From Achromobacter marplatensis (GTDB taxonomy: Bacteria > Pseudomonadota > Gammaproteobacteria > Burkholderiales > Burkholderiaceae_B), in assembly GCF_002209535.1 (NCBI RefSeq), contig NZ_NJIG01000005.1, forward strand, positions 431,374 to 495,373: a stretch of DNA of 64,000 bases, written 5' to 3'. Shown here in pieces: positions 7,902 to 16,337 of this stretch. The translations under genes were made by a program, and so were the position numbers. The notes under the pieces were generated by a model. It was not told the DNA's origin. It saw only the letters and a program-made list of their open reading frames with translations, and did no database searches. How positions within the stretch are numbered: the first letter of the stretch is position 1; the number at the start of each line of letters is the position of its first letter.

Positions 7902-10004
7902 TTAAAATGTCGCCGCGCCTTCGGCCACCCGTTTTTCCAGCAGTGCGGCGGGCTTCCAATGGTCGCCGTGGGTCTCCCGCAACGCACTGATACTGGCAAG
8001 TGTGGCGGGCAGGCCGAGCGTCTGCGCGTAGAACATGGGACCGCCTCGCGCGCCAGGAAACCCGTATCCATGCACGTAGACCACATCCACGTCCGAGGCG
8101 CGCTGCGCGATACCCTCGTCGATGATTTTTGCCCCCTCGTTGACCAGCGCCAGCATGCAGCGCTCGACGATTTCTTCGTCGCTGATCGCGCGCCGGACGA
8201 TGCCGGCCTCGCGCGCGCAGGCCTCGATGATGCCGTCGACCACGGGATCGGGCAGCGGCTGGCGGCTGCCCGGTTCATAGCGGTAGTAGCCCGCCTGTGT
8301 CTTCTGCCCGAAACGCCCCAATTCGCAGATGCGGTCCGCCACCTTGGAATACCGCAAATGCGCCGGCCGGCTCGGCGCCAGGCGTTTTCGCGTCGCCCAG
8401 TTGATGTCCATACCGGCCAGGTCTGCCATGGCCAACGGCCCCATGGCCATGCCAAAGCGCGTCAGCGCGCCGTCGATCTGCTGCGGGGTGGCGCCCTCTT
8501 CAAGCAGGAAGCCGGCTTCGCGCCAATACCCCGTCAACATGCGGTTGCCGACGAAACCCTCGCATACCCCGACCAGCACGGGGATCTTGCCGATTCGCTG
8601 CGCCGCCGCCATGCAGGTGGCGATGACATCGGCGCCGGTGCGCGCGCCGCGTACCACCTCCAGGAGCTTCATGACGTTGGCCGGGCTGAAGAAATGCAGG
8701 CCGATCACGGCCTCGGGCCGCGACGTGCAGGCGGCGATCTCGTCGATGTTCAGGCGAGACGTATTGGTAGCCAGGATCGCCCCTGGCTTGCAGACGGCGT
8801 CCAGTTCGCGGAAGACGGCTTGCTTGACGGCCATGTCTTCGAACACGGCCTCGATCACCAGATCGGCCCGGGCCAGATCCTGGATGTCCAGGCTAGGTTG
8901 GATGCGCGCCATGCGGGCGGCCACGCCATCCGCGTCAAGCTTACCCTTGGCGGCGGTGATGTTGTAGTTCTTGTGGATCAGCGCAAGGCCACGGTCCAGT
9001 GCCGCCCGATCCCGCTCATACAGCGTGACCGCATAACCCGCGTTCGAGAACGCCATGGCGATGCCGCCGCCCATCGTGCCCGCGCCCAGGATGCCGACGT
9101 GGTCGACCGCTCCGGCGCGGCCGCCGCCCGCCACGCGCGGGGCTTCCTTCTCGGCGAAAAACAGATGGCGCAGGGCCTTCGAGGCGTCACCGGCGACTAG
9201 TTGGTCGAACACCCTGCGCTCTTCGTCCAGGCCAGCGTCGATCGGCAGGCGAGTCGCCGCCTCGACGCAATCTGTCGCGGCCAGTTGGGCTTGCGCATTG
9301 CGGGCCTTGGAATTGAGCTTCGCGCGCGCCGCGGCGAAGTCGACGCCGTTGGCGTCCACGTCGCGCCTGCCCGCGACAGGGTGCGGGGCCTCTGCCGCAC
9401 GGTCCCGGGCGTAGGAGAGAGCCAAATCGATCAGATCTCCCTCCGTGACGGCATCCAGCAAATGTGACTCCAGGCCAGCCGCCGCATCCACCGATGTTCC
9501 GGTCTGGATCATCCTTAACGCGGGCGCCACACCGATCAGCCGCGGCAGTCGCTGCGTGCCGCCGCCGCCCGGCACCAGGCCCAGGTTCACTTCCGGCAAG
9601 CCCAAGCGTGCGCCGGCCTGCGCGACACGATAATGGCACCCCAGGGCCAGCTCCAGCCCTCCGCCCAAGGCAAAGCCGTGGATGGCAGCAACCACGGGCT
9701 TGTCCGAAGCCTCGATCGCGGCGATCACGTCGCGCAACATGGGCTTGGCCACTGCAGCCGGCGTGTTGAACTGGCGGATGTCTGCGCCGCCGCAGAACGC
9801 CTTGCCGGCGCCCACGATGACGATGGCGTCGACATCAGCGTCCGCGCGGGCGCGCGCCAGCCCCGCATAAAGGCCGCTGCGCACGGTGTCGCCCAGGCCG
9901 TTGACCGGCGGATTGTCCAGGTACATCACTGCGATCCGCCCATGCAGCGCATAGCGGACCGTGCTGGACACGGCATCGGCGAATGAAGGAACAGTGAGGG
10001 TCAT
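7902..10004 (-). CDS. bifunctional enoyl-CoA hydratase / 3-hydroxyacyl-CoA dehydrogenase (FadB/FadJ-like)
   Basis: 700 residues that hydrate an enoyl-CoA and oxidise the product to 3-ketoacyl-CoA with NAD+. The N-terminal crotonase domain (about 1-200) carries AFCGGADI, GGGLELALGC and LPEVNLGLVPGGGG. A Rossmann domain begins near residue 300 with GILGAGTMGGGIA, followed by the 3HCDH catalytic segment GLHFFSPANVMKLLEVV and two C-terminal 3HCDH domains. Size fits the FadJ/peroxisomal-type family. It follows the double acyl-CoA dehydrogenase by 24 nt and supplies the middle steps of beta-oxidation. Confidence 0.93.
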   Translation of the reverse strand: MTLTVPSFADAVSSTVRYALHGRIAVMYLDNPPVNGLGDTVRSGLYAGLARARADADVDAIVIVGAGKAFCGGADIRQFNTPAAVAKPMLRDVIAAIEASDKPVVAAIHGFALGGGLELALGCHYRVAQAGARLGLPEVNLGLVPGGGGTQRLPRLIGVAPALRMIQTGTSVDAAAGLESHLLDAVTEGDLIDLALSYARDRAAEAPHPVAGRRDVDANGVDFAAARAKLNSKARNAQAQLAATDCVEAATRLPIDAGLDEERRVFDQLVAGDASKALRHLFFAEKEAPRVAGGGRAGAVDHVGILGAGTMGGGIAMAFSNAGYAVTLYERDRAALDRGLALIHKNYNITAAKGKLDADGVAARMARIQPSLDIQDLARADLVIEAVFEDMAVKQAVFRELDAVCKPGAILATNTSRLNIDEIAACTSRPEAVIGLHFFSPANVMKLLEVVRGARTGADVIATCMAAAQRIGKIPVLVGVCEGFVGNRMLTGYWREAGFLLEEGATPQQIDGALTRFGMAMGPLAMADLAGMDINWATRKRLAPSRPAHLRYSKVADRICELGRFGQKTQAGYYRYEPGSRQPLPDPVVDGIIEACAREAGIVRRAISDEEIVERCMLALVNEGAKIIDEGIAQRASDVDVVYVHGYGFPGARGGPMFYAQTLGLPATLASISALRETHGDHWKPAALLEKRVAEGAATF

Positions 10005-10028
10005 GTAGGCTCCTTGCGGCGACGCGGC

Positions 10029-12341
10029 TTACGCCTGCGCCAGCCGCTGATAACGATTGAGATGGTAGCGGGTGTCGCCCAGCGAGTATTCGATCGCCAA
10101 CAGGCGCTTGACGTAATGGCCCACGGGCAACTCGTCAGTCATGCCCATGCCTCCATGCAGCTGGATGCTCTGCTGGCTGATGTACCGCGCGGCCTCGCCG
10201 CAGCGGGCCTTGGCGGCCGAGGCCAGGCGGCCGCGCAGCCGTGTATCGGCCGGATCCGCGCGGGCGGCCGTCCAGGTCAGCGAACGCGCCTGCTCCAATG
10301 CCAGCAACATGTCGACCAACCGGTGCTGCACCGCCTGGAAACCACTGAGCGCCCGGCCGAACTGGCGACGCGCGTCGGCATAGTCGCGGGTCGCGTCAAA
10401 CAGCGCCTGCATGGCGCCCAGCGCTTCGGCGCACAAGGCGATCCGCGTCATGTCCGCCGCCTGCTCCAAGGCGGCTCCAGCGACGCCCAGCCGCGCGTCT
10501 TCAGAAACGCGGCACGCGCTGAACACGATGTCCGCGTAGCTGCGCCCATCTACGCCCACCGCCCCCTGACGGGTGACTCCGGGAATGACGCCCCGATCCC
10601 CGGCTTCGATCAGGAACAGGGCGACGTCGCGGCCCTCGCGCGCCGCGACCAGCAGCTGCCTTGCCCCGGCCCCGAACGGGACGCGGCGTTTGACGCCGTT
10701 CAGTATCCAGCCGTCGCCCTGGCGCTCGGCCACGACACCGTCGCCATCAAGCAACCAATCCGACTGCGGCCCTGCGAGGGCCAGCACGGGCGCAGCAGCG
10801 CCCTGGGCGATGCCGGCAAGCATGCGTTGGACCGCAGCGCCATCCGGCATTAGCGCCAGCAGTTGGCCGCACAGCAACGCGCTGACGTCATAGGGTTCGG
10901 TCACCAGATGGCGGCCGAACTGCTGCATCACCACGCAAAGGTCGGTCAGCCCGGCATCCATGCCGCCCGACGATCCAGGCAGGCCCAATCCCAGCAAGCC
11001 CATCTCGGCGAAGGCGCGCCAATGCAGCGAGGCCGCCGGGTCTGCGTCAGCGGGCGGCGGTGTCCGGCCGGCGGGCACGGGGTATTCCCGTTGCAGATAG
11101 CGCCCCACGGCGTCATCCAGCGCCCGCTCGTCGTCGTTGTAATCGTCAGGCAGGCCCAGCCCAAGCTTGGCGATAATATCCTTCTGAACTTCGTCCGTGC
11201 CGCCATAGATGGAAATCTTGCGCAGGTTCAGATAGAAACCGGGCATCGCCTCCAGTTCTTCTTCGACGGTCGGATCGCCTTGCGCATAGTCCCGCTCCAA
11301 GGCCTGGGATTGATAGGCCAGTGCGTTTGACCCCGCGGTGTCGACCAGGGCCTCGCTGATGCGCTGCGCCAACGTGGAACCCAGGAATTTCAGTATCGAC
11401 GCTTCGGCGCCATGGCCAGCGCCGCGCTGATCGCGTGCGATCAATCGCAGATTGGTCTGCTCCAGGGCTAGCGTGTCGATTTCCAGCTGCGCCATCCGAT
11501 GCGCGAATACAGGATCGTCAGCCAGAGGCAAGCCATCGACCACACGCTGCGCCGCCAGCCTTTGGAGATGGCCCAGTTCGCGTTTTGCGCGACCGACCCT
11601 CGCCGCGCCAAAGCGTTCATGGGACAGCAGGTACTTCGCATACGTCCAGCCGCGATCCACCTCGCCCACCAGATGCGACGCGGGCACCACCACATCATCC
11701 AGGAAGACCTCGTTGATCTCTTCACCGCCGTCCAGCGTCCGGATCGGACGCAGCGATACCCCGGGGCTGCGCATGTCGATCAGCAGGAAGGAAATGCCTG
11801 CTTGCGCCTTGGCCTCTGAATTGGTGCGCGCCAGGCAGAACATCATGTCGGCGTATTGCGCATAGGTCGTCCAGGTCTTCTGGCCGTTGACGACGAAGTT
11901 GTCTCCCTCGCGCCGCGCCCGGGTCGTTAGCGATGCAAGGTCCGAGCCCGCGCCCGGTTCGGAATACCCCTGGCACCACCAGTCTTGCCCGCTCAAGATG
12001 CGCGGCAGGAAATGGCTTTTTTGCCACGCCGAGCCATAGGCCATGATGACGGGCGCCACCATCCGCAACCCGAAGGGCACGGTTTCGGGCGCGCCGGCCA
12101 GCGCGCACTCTTCATCGAACAGATTGCGCTGCTCAATGTCCCATGCCGCGCCGCCGTACTCGGCCGGGCAGTTCGGCGCAACCCAGCCACGCGCGTGAAG
12201 GATTCGGTGCCAACGCAGGAAATCCCCCTTGTCCAGGCGCTGGTGGTCCAACACTTTGCGCCGTAGGTCCGCGGGAAGCTCGTCACGCAGAAAGGCGCGG
12301 ACCTCGTCGCGGAATGCGGCCATGTCCGTATCAACCCGCAT
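10029..12341 (-). CDS. acyl-CoA dehydrogenase, tandem two-domain fusion
   Basis: 770 residues, about twice the usual size. Residues ~1-390 form one acyl-CoA dehydrogenase (YSEPGAGSDLASL, IYGGTDEVQKDIIA); a Pro/Ala-rich linker near 425-440 joins a second, degenerate dehydrogenase unit (~445-770) with RRQFGRALSGFQAVQHRL and LHGGMGMTDELPVGHYVKR. In many bacteria such pairs are separate subunits of a heteromeric FAD enzyme. The start overlaps the CoA-transferase beta stop by 11 bp. It introduces the double bond for the following FadB-like enzyme. The usual MCAD-position Glu is Gly in IYGG, so the catalytic base must lie elsewhere. Confidence 0.92.
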   Translation of the reverse strand: MRVDTDMAAFRDEVRAFLRDELPADLRRKVLDHQRLDKGDFLRWHRILHARGWVAPNCPAEYGGAAWDIEQRNLFDEECALAGAPETVPFGLRMVAPVIMAYGSAWQKSHFLPRILSGQDWWCQGYSEPGAGSDLASLTTRARREGDNFVVNGQKTWTTYAQYADMMFCLARTNSEAKAQAGISFLLIDMRSPGVSLRPIRTLDGGEEINEVFLDDVVVPASHLVGEVDRGWTYAKYLLSHERFGAARVGRAKRELGHLQRLAAQRVVDGLPLADDPVFAHRMAQLEIDTLALEQTNLRLIARDQRGAGHGAEASILKFLGSTLAQRISEALVDTAGSNALAYQSQALERDYAQGDPTVEEELEAMPGFYLNLRKISIYGGTDEVQKDIIAKLGLGLPDDYNDDERALDDAVGRYLQREYPVPAGRTPPPADADPAASLHWRAFAEMGLLGLGLPGSSGGMDAGLTDLCVVMQQFGRHLVTEPYDVSALLCGQLLALMPDGAAVQRMLAGIAQGAAAPVLALAGPQSDWLLDGDGVVAERQGDGWILNGVKRRVPFGAGARQLLVAAREGRDVALFLIEAGDRGVIPGVTRQGAVGVDGRSYADIVFSACRVSEDARLGVAGAALEQAADMTRIALCAEALGAMQALFDATRDYADARRQFGRALSGFQAVQHRLVDMLLALEQARSLTWTAARADPADTRLRGRLASAAKARCGEAARYISQQSIQLHGGMGMTDELPVGHYVKRLLAIEYSLGDTRYHLNRYQRLAQA

Positions 12342-12993
12342 CGTTCACATCCTGAGCAAAGCGCAGCGGCGCGTCGGTGACGGCCTGCAAGGCTTCCCGA
12401 GACAGGCCCGGCGCCATGCTGCGCACCATAAACCCATCAGGTGTCACATCCAGCGTGGCCAGATCCGTATACACGCGGTCAACGCAAGCCGCGCCGGTCA
12501 GCGGCAGGTCACACACGCGGCGCAAACGGGAACTGCCGTCACGCGTCGTGTGTTCCATCAGCACATGGACGCGCTTGGCGCCCACGGCCAGATCCATGGC
12601 TCCGCCCACCGCGGCGGCCACCCCAGGCTGGCCCAGCGACCAATTCGCCAGGTCGCCGTTTTCCGACACCTGATAGGCTCCCAGGATGCAGTAGTCAAGA
12701 TGGCCGCCGCGCATTATTGCGAAGGAGTCCGCGTGATTGAAGAAGCTGCCGCCGGACGCCATGGCGACGTTCTGCTTGGCCGCATTGGTCAGGTCAGGGT
12801 CGACCGGATCGTCCCCCGAGCGCGCCCTCATGCCGAGGATGCCGTTCTCGCTATGCACGATGACGCCGTTCTCGGGCGTCCAATAGTCCAACGCCATGAC
12901 GGGCATGCCAATGCCCAAGTTGACATAGGAGCCGGCCGGGATGTCGGCGGCGGCGCGGCGCGCAATGTCCGCGCGTGAGAATCGTTGGATCAT
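12331..12993 (-). CDS. 3-oxoacid/acyl CoA-transferase, beta subunit
   Basis: 220 residues of the class I CoA-transferase B fold. E49 in VIVHSENGILGM is the expected catalytic glutamate that forms the glutamyl-CoA intermediate, and GSYVNLGIGMP is the conserved N-terminal segment. ATG at 12993 overlaps the alpha-subunit stop as ATGA, so translation is coupled; the longer open frame upstream is out of family. With the alpha subunit it moves CoA from a donor such as succinyl-CoA onto a pathway acid. IpdB-like hydrolytic relatives exist, but the active-site Glu is intact. Confidence 0.92.
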   Translation of the reverse strand: MIQRFSRADIARRAAADIPAGSYVNLGIGMPVMALDYWTPENGVIVHSENGILGMRARSGDDPVDPDLTNAAKQNVAMASGGSFFNHADSFAIMRGGHLDYCILGAYQVSENGDLANWSLGQPGVAAAVGGAMDLAVGAKRVHVLMEHTTRDGSSRLRRVCDLPLTGAACVDRVYTDLATLDVTPDGFMVRSMAPGLSREALQAVTDAPLRFAQDVNDAG

Positions 12994-13688
12994 TGCAGGG
13001 CTCCGGTCAACTGGGCGTCGGGGATGCGCAGCACACGCTGCACGAAGATGCCAGGGGTGACGATGTGTTCCGGGTCCAATCCGCCAACTTCGGCCAGCGC
13101 ATGCACCTGGACGATGGCGGTCGCCGACGCCATGCACATCAATGGTCCGAAGTTGCGCCCTGCTTTGCGGTAGACCAGATTGCCCAGCGGGTCCGCGCGA
13201 TAAGCTTTAACCAGCGCGTAGTCGGCGTGCAAGGGCTCTTCGAACACGTAACCGACGCCTTTGATGACGCGTGTCTCTTTGTCTTGTGCCAGCAGCGTGC
13301 CATATCCAGTCGGCGTGAAAAAGCCGCCCAACCCGGAGCCAGCGGCGCGCAGCCGCTCGGCCAGCGTGCCCTGTGGCACGCACTCGTAGTCGATCAGGCC
13401 TTCGGCATAGGCCGATTCAAACGCCTGGGACTCCGCGCCGCGCGGGTATGAGGCAATCAGTTTTCGCACCCGTCCCAGCCCGATCAGGCGGGCCAAGCCG
13501 CTCTCGCGGCTGCCGCTGTTGTTGCACACTACCGTGAGATCCCGCGCGCCCTGCTCTACCAGCGCGTCCAACAGTTCCACGGGCTGGCCAGACAGGCCGA
13601 AGCCGCTGACCAGAACCGTGGCGCCATCGGGAATATCCGCCACGGCCTGCGCGGCGCAATGGACCGTCTTGTTCATCAGTGTTTCCAT
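12990..13688 (-). CDS. 3-oxoacid/acyl CoA-transferase, alpha subunit
   Basis: 232 residues with class I CoA-transferase A features: IPDGATVLVSGFGLSGQP near the N terminus and a downstream CoA-binding fold. The ATG at 13688 shares a base with the thiolase stop (TGATG), and the stop overlaps the beta-subunit ATG, so three genes in a row are translationally coupled. A later in-frame ATG at 13676 is an alternative start. It forms the heteromeric transferase with the beta subunit next door. Confidence 0.92.
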   Translation of the reverse strand: METLMNKTVHCAAQAVADIPDGATVLVSGFGLSGQPVELLDALVEQGARDLTVVCNNSGSRESGLARLIGLGRVRKLIASYPRGAESQAFESAYAEGLIDYECVPQGTLAERLRAAGSGLGGFFTPTGYGTLLAQDKETRVIKGVGYVFEEPLHADYALVKAYRADPLGNLVYRKAGRNFGPLMCMASATAIVQVHALAEVGGLDPEHIVTPGIFVQRVLRIPDAQLTGALQ

Positions 13689-14851
13689 CACAAAGTATGG
13701 GAAAGAATGGCCGTAGCCTGGCTGGACAACACGCCTCCGTTGCCGTGCACTAGCGCGACGTCGGCCTTCGGGACTTGGCGTGCACCCGCCTCGCGGCGCA
13801 GTTGCCCCACGGCTTCGATCACCAGGAAAATGCTGTACATGCCGGGGTGCGTGAACGACAGGCCGCCGCCGTTGGTGTTCATGGGCAGGTCGCCGCCCGG
13901 TTCAATCCGGCCACCGCCGATGAAGGCGCCCCCCTCGCCTTTGGCGCAGAAGCCCAGGTCTTCGAGGAAAAGGATGGGGTTGATGGTGAAGGCGTCGTAC
14001 AGCTCGACCAGATCAATGTCGGCTGGCGTCAGGCCGGCTTCAGCGAAGGCGGCTCGCCCCGAATCCACTGCGGGTGTGACCGTGACGTCAGGCATGGAGG
14101 AGATCTGCCGGTGCCAATGGGCATGGCCGGTGCCCAGCACGTAGACCGGACGCGGATGCAGATCACGGGCGCGCTCCGCGCGCGTCACGACGAAGGCGCC
14201 CGCGCCGTCGGTCACCAGGCAGCAATCGCGCACGGTCAGGGGGTCCGAAATCATCTTCGCGCCCAGCACGTCGTCGATTGTCAGTGGCCCGCGCAGGAAA
14301 GCATCCGGATTCAGCTGCGCCCACTTGCGTGCGGCCACCGCGACTTCAGCCAGCTGGCGCCGCGTGGTGCCGTACTGGTGCATGTGGCGAGCAGCGGCCA
14401 GCGCATAGCTGGTCACCGGGTTGAATGGCTTGTAGGGATGCTCGTAGGGCTGAGGGTCCAGCGCCGCGCGCATCTGATTGATCTGCGTGCTGCTGGGCGC
14501 GCTGCGAGGGTTGGCGCCGTAACACACCAGCACGTGGTCGCACTGTCCGGCTTCGATGGCCATGGCCGCGATCTTCAGGTCGGCGATGAACGACGATCCG
14601 CCAAACATCGTACTGTCGGAAAAGCGCGGCCGGATGCCCAGGTATTCAGACATCCGCATCACCCACCAAGGCGAGGTGAGGCTGGATGTGATGATGCCGT
14701 CGATGTCCTGCATCTTCAGCCCACTGGCAGCCACGGCGCGGGATGCCGCCTGCGCGATGATTTCCTGCTCAGTGCGCCCGCCGCAGTCGCCCAGCCCGGC
14801 CATGCCGGTGCCCAGGACCGCGATCGCACCGCGATAGCTTCGACCGCTCAT
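13688..14851 (-). CDS. SCP2/lipid-transfer-type thiolase-like protein, probable DUF35 partner
   Basis: 387 residues with a thiolase fold of the SCP-X / Ltp type. At the position of the classical nucleophilic Cys the sequence reads TMFGGSSF (residues 81-88) with Ser and Gly instead. The C-terminal segments ELYDAFTINP and LVHGNGG replace the usual HDCF and CxG motifs. Its start overlaps the stop of a DUF35 gene by ATGA. In Ltp2-DUF35 complexes of steroid-degrading bacteria similar proteins are retro-aldolases rather than thiolases, so carbon-carbon cleavage by aldol chemistry is a real alternative to thiolysis here. Confidence 0.85.
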   Translation of the reverse strand: MSGRSYRGAIAVLGTGMAGLGDCGGRTEQEIIAQAASRAVAASGLKMQDIDGIITSSLTSPWWVMRMSEYLGIRPRFSDSTMFGGSSFIADLKIAAMAIEAGQCDHVLVCYGANPRSAPSSTQINQMRAALDPQPYEHPYKPFNPVTSYALAAARHMHQYGTTRRQLAEVAVAARKWAQLNPDAFLRGPLTIDDVLGAKMISDPLTVRDCCLVTDGAGAFVVTRAERARDLHPRPVYVLGTGHAHWHRQISSMPDVTVTPAVDSGRAAFAEAGLTPADIDLVELYDAFTINPILFLEDLGFCAKGEGGAFIGGGRIEPGGDLPMNTNGGGLSFTHPGMYSIFLVIEAVGQLRREAGARQVPKADVALVHGNGGVLSSQATAILSHTL

Positions 14852-15255
14852 GCCTGTTCCCCAGATTGGGGGACGAACACCAGCAACGGTTCACCGTCGA
14901 CGGCATCGATTCGAGCCTGTACGGTCATTCCGATGCGCACCGCGTCAGGCGGCACGTCGACCACACGGCTCATCAAGCGCGGGCCTTCGGCCAGATCGAC
15001 AAGGCACACCGTGTAATCACCGGCTTTGCTGCGGACGATGGTGGTGGAATAGACCTCGCCCAGCCCGCTGGGTTCGGTCCAGTGCAAGGCATCGGCACCG
15101 CAATGGGGGCAGACTACCCTGGGGTAAAAATGGTGCCGGGCGCAAACCTGGCATTGCGGGATCGCGAAGCGGCCCTGCGCGAGCTGTTCGAAATAGTGGC
15201 GCTCGGCGCTGGCGGCCGGCTCGGTTTCATTGTGCGGCATGCTGATCGTATCCAC
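14848..15255 (-). CDS. DUF35 / OB-fold zinc-ribbon protein
   Basis: 135 residues. An N-terminal rubredoxin-like zinc ribbon (CQVC and CPHC around residues 35-52) is followed by an OB-fold (GLGEVYSTTIV to the end). DUF35 proteins bind next to thiolase-fold enzymes and form part of the acyl-CoA site. The start is GTG at 15255 or ATG at 15240; neither has an ideal ribosome site. First gene of the long minus-strand catabolic operon, divergent from the dehydrogenase at 15464, with two copies of a putative operator between them. Confidence 0.87.
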   Translation of the reverse strand: MDTISMPHNETEPAASAERHYFEQLAQGRFAIPQCQVCARHHFYPRVVCPHCGADALHWTEPSGLGEVYSTTIVRSKAGDYTVCLVDLAEGPRLMSRVVDVPPDAVRIGMTVQARIDAVDGEPLLVFVPQSGEQA

Positions 15256-15345
15256 CCCGGAAGGCGGATGTCTCCGTTATAGGTCGTTGTCCGTCCGGCA
15301 TGGCTCGGGACGTGAAACGATTTTAGGAATGGGGCTCGCCACTGA

Positions 15346-15363
15346 CCATCCGAAAGATTCGAA
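15346..15363. promoter_or_regulatory. putative operator, motif TYCGAM-N3-TTCGAA (copy 2)
   Basis: CCATCCGAAAGATTCGAA differs by one base from the site at 6227-6244 (minus strand) about 9 kb away. It lies between the DUF35 operon and the divergent dehydrogenase gene. Confidence 0.55.
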
Positions 15364-15368
15364 GGCAT

Positions 15369-15385
15369 CATTCGACGTATTCGAA
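15369..15385. promoter_or_regulatory. putative operator, weaker copy 3
   Basis: CATTCGACGTATTCGAA matches copy 2 at 13 of 17 positions and keeps the TTCGAM-N3-TTCGAA form. The centre-to-centre distance to copy 2 is about 22 bp, near two helical turns, as expected for cooperative binding of a dimeric repressor. Confidence 0.42.
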
Positions 15386-15463
15386 GCGCCCGTCGGCCGC
15401 TCCGGAAGACGGAGTAAGATTTACAGCACAACAAATCCCTACACATGGCAGGAGCAGTGGAAG

Positions 15464-16336
15464 ATGGCGAAAGTCGGCATGGTTGGAATCGGCCTCATGG
15501 GCCACGGCATTGCAAGCAATCTGGTCAAGCACGGTCACACCCTGACCGTCCTGGAACACCCGGGCAATCAGCCCCTGGATACGTTGAAGGCCGCTGGCGC
15601 GACCAGCGTGGACAGCGGCGCTGCGCTGGCTGCCCAGTCGGACGTGATCATCCTGTGCGTGACAGGCAGTCCGCAGGTGGAAGCGGTACTGCTGTCCGAG
15701 GGCGGCGTGCTGGAAGGCCTGCGTCCCGGCACCGTGATCATCGACTGCTCGACGGCCATCCCCTCGTCCACCGTGAAGGTGGCGCAGGCCGTGACGGAAT
15801 CCGGCGGGCGCTTCCTGGACGCGCCGATGACGCGCACGCCGAAGGAAGCCGCCGAAGGCCGGCTGAACCTGCTGGTGGGCGGCGACGCGGCCTTGTTTGA
15901 AGAATGCAAGCCGATCCTGGCCTGCTTTGCCGAGAACATCACGCACGCGGGTCCGATCGGTGCCGGCCACCGCATGAAGCTGCTGCACAACTACGTGTCG
16001 CTGGGCGTGGTGGCCTTGTTGTCGGAAGCGGCCGCCTGCGCACTGCGTTCGGATATCGACCCTGCCGTGTTCGCCGATGTGCTGGCCAAGGGCGGCGGCG
16101 GCGGCGTGGCGCTGGAACGCATCAAGCCGTATCTGCTGGAGCAGGACCCGTCGTCGCTGCGCTTTTTCATGTCGAACGCGCAGAAGGACTTGTCCTACTA
16201 CAACACGATGGCGGCGGAAGCCGGCGCGGTGCGTGAGATCGGCGCCGCCGTGCAGCACACCTTCGACCAGGCCGTCACGCAGGGCGGCGGTGACCGCTAC
16301 GTGCCCGAACTGGTCTCGCTGCTGAAAGACCGCTGA
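15464..16336 (+). CDS. NAD(P)-dependent 3-hydroxyisobutyrate dehydrogenase family protein
   Basis: 290 residues. The Rossmann start KVGMVGIGLMGHGIASNL is followed by the catalytic-lysine helix GAGHRMKLLHNYVSLG, where Lys acts in beta-hydroxyacid oxidation. The family includes 3-hydroxyisobutyrate, tartronate-semialdehyde and 2-(hydroxymethyl)glutarate dehydrogenases; substrate specificity is not readable. ATG at 15464 has GGAG and GGAAG upstream; the longer frame from 15230 is not conserved-looking. Divergent from the DUF35-thiolase operon and probably co-regulated. Its stop is one base from the stop of the convergent MFS gene. Confidence 0.88.
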   Translation: MAKVGMVGIGLMGHGIASNLVKHGHTLTVLEHPGNQPLDTLKAAGATSVDSGAALAAQSDVIILCVTGSPQVEAVLLSEGGVLEGLRPGTVIIDCSTAIPSSTVKVAQAVTESGGRFLDAPMTRTPKEAAEGRLNLLVGGDAALFEECKPILACFAENITHAGPIGAGHRMKLLHNYVSLGVVALLSEAAACALRSDIDPAVFADVLAKGGGGGVALERIKPYLLEQDPSSLRFFMSNAQKDLSYYNTMAAEAGAVREIGAAVQHTFDQAVTQGGGDRYVPELVSLLKDR

Positions 16337-16337
16337 T

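Noticed and set aside
7772..8455. Upstream continuation of the thioesterase frame
   Set aside because: It overlaps the FadB-like gene in another frame and has no domain; the hotdog protein starts at 7771.
13688..14851. Annotation as ordinary acetyl-CoA acetyltransferase
   Set aside because: The nucleophile position reads GGSS without Cys and the gene is coupled to DUF35, so a plain thiolase call would overstate the evidence.
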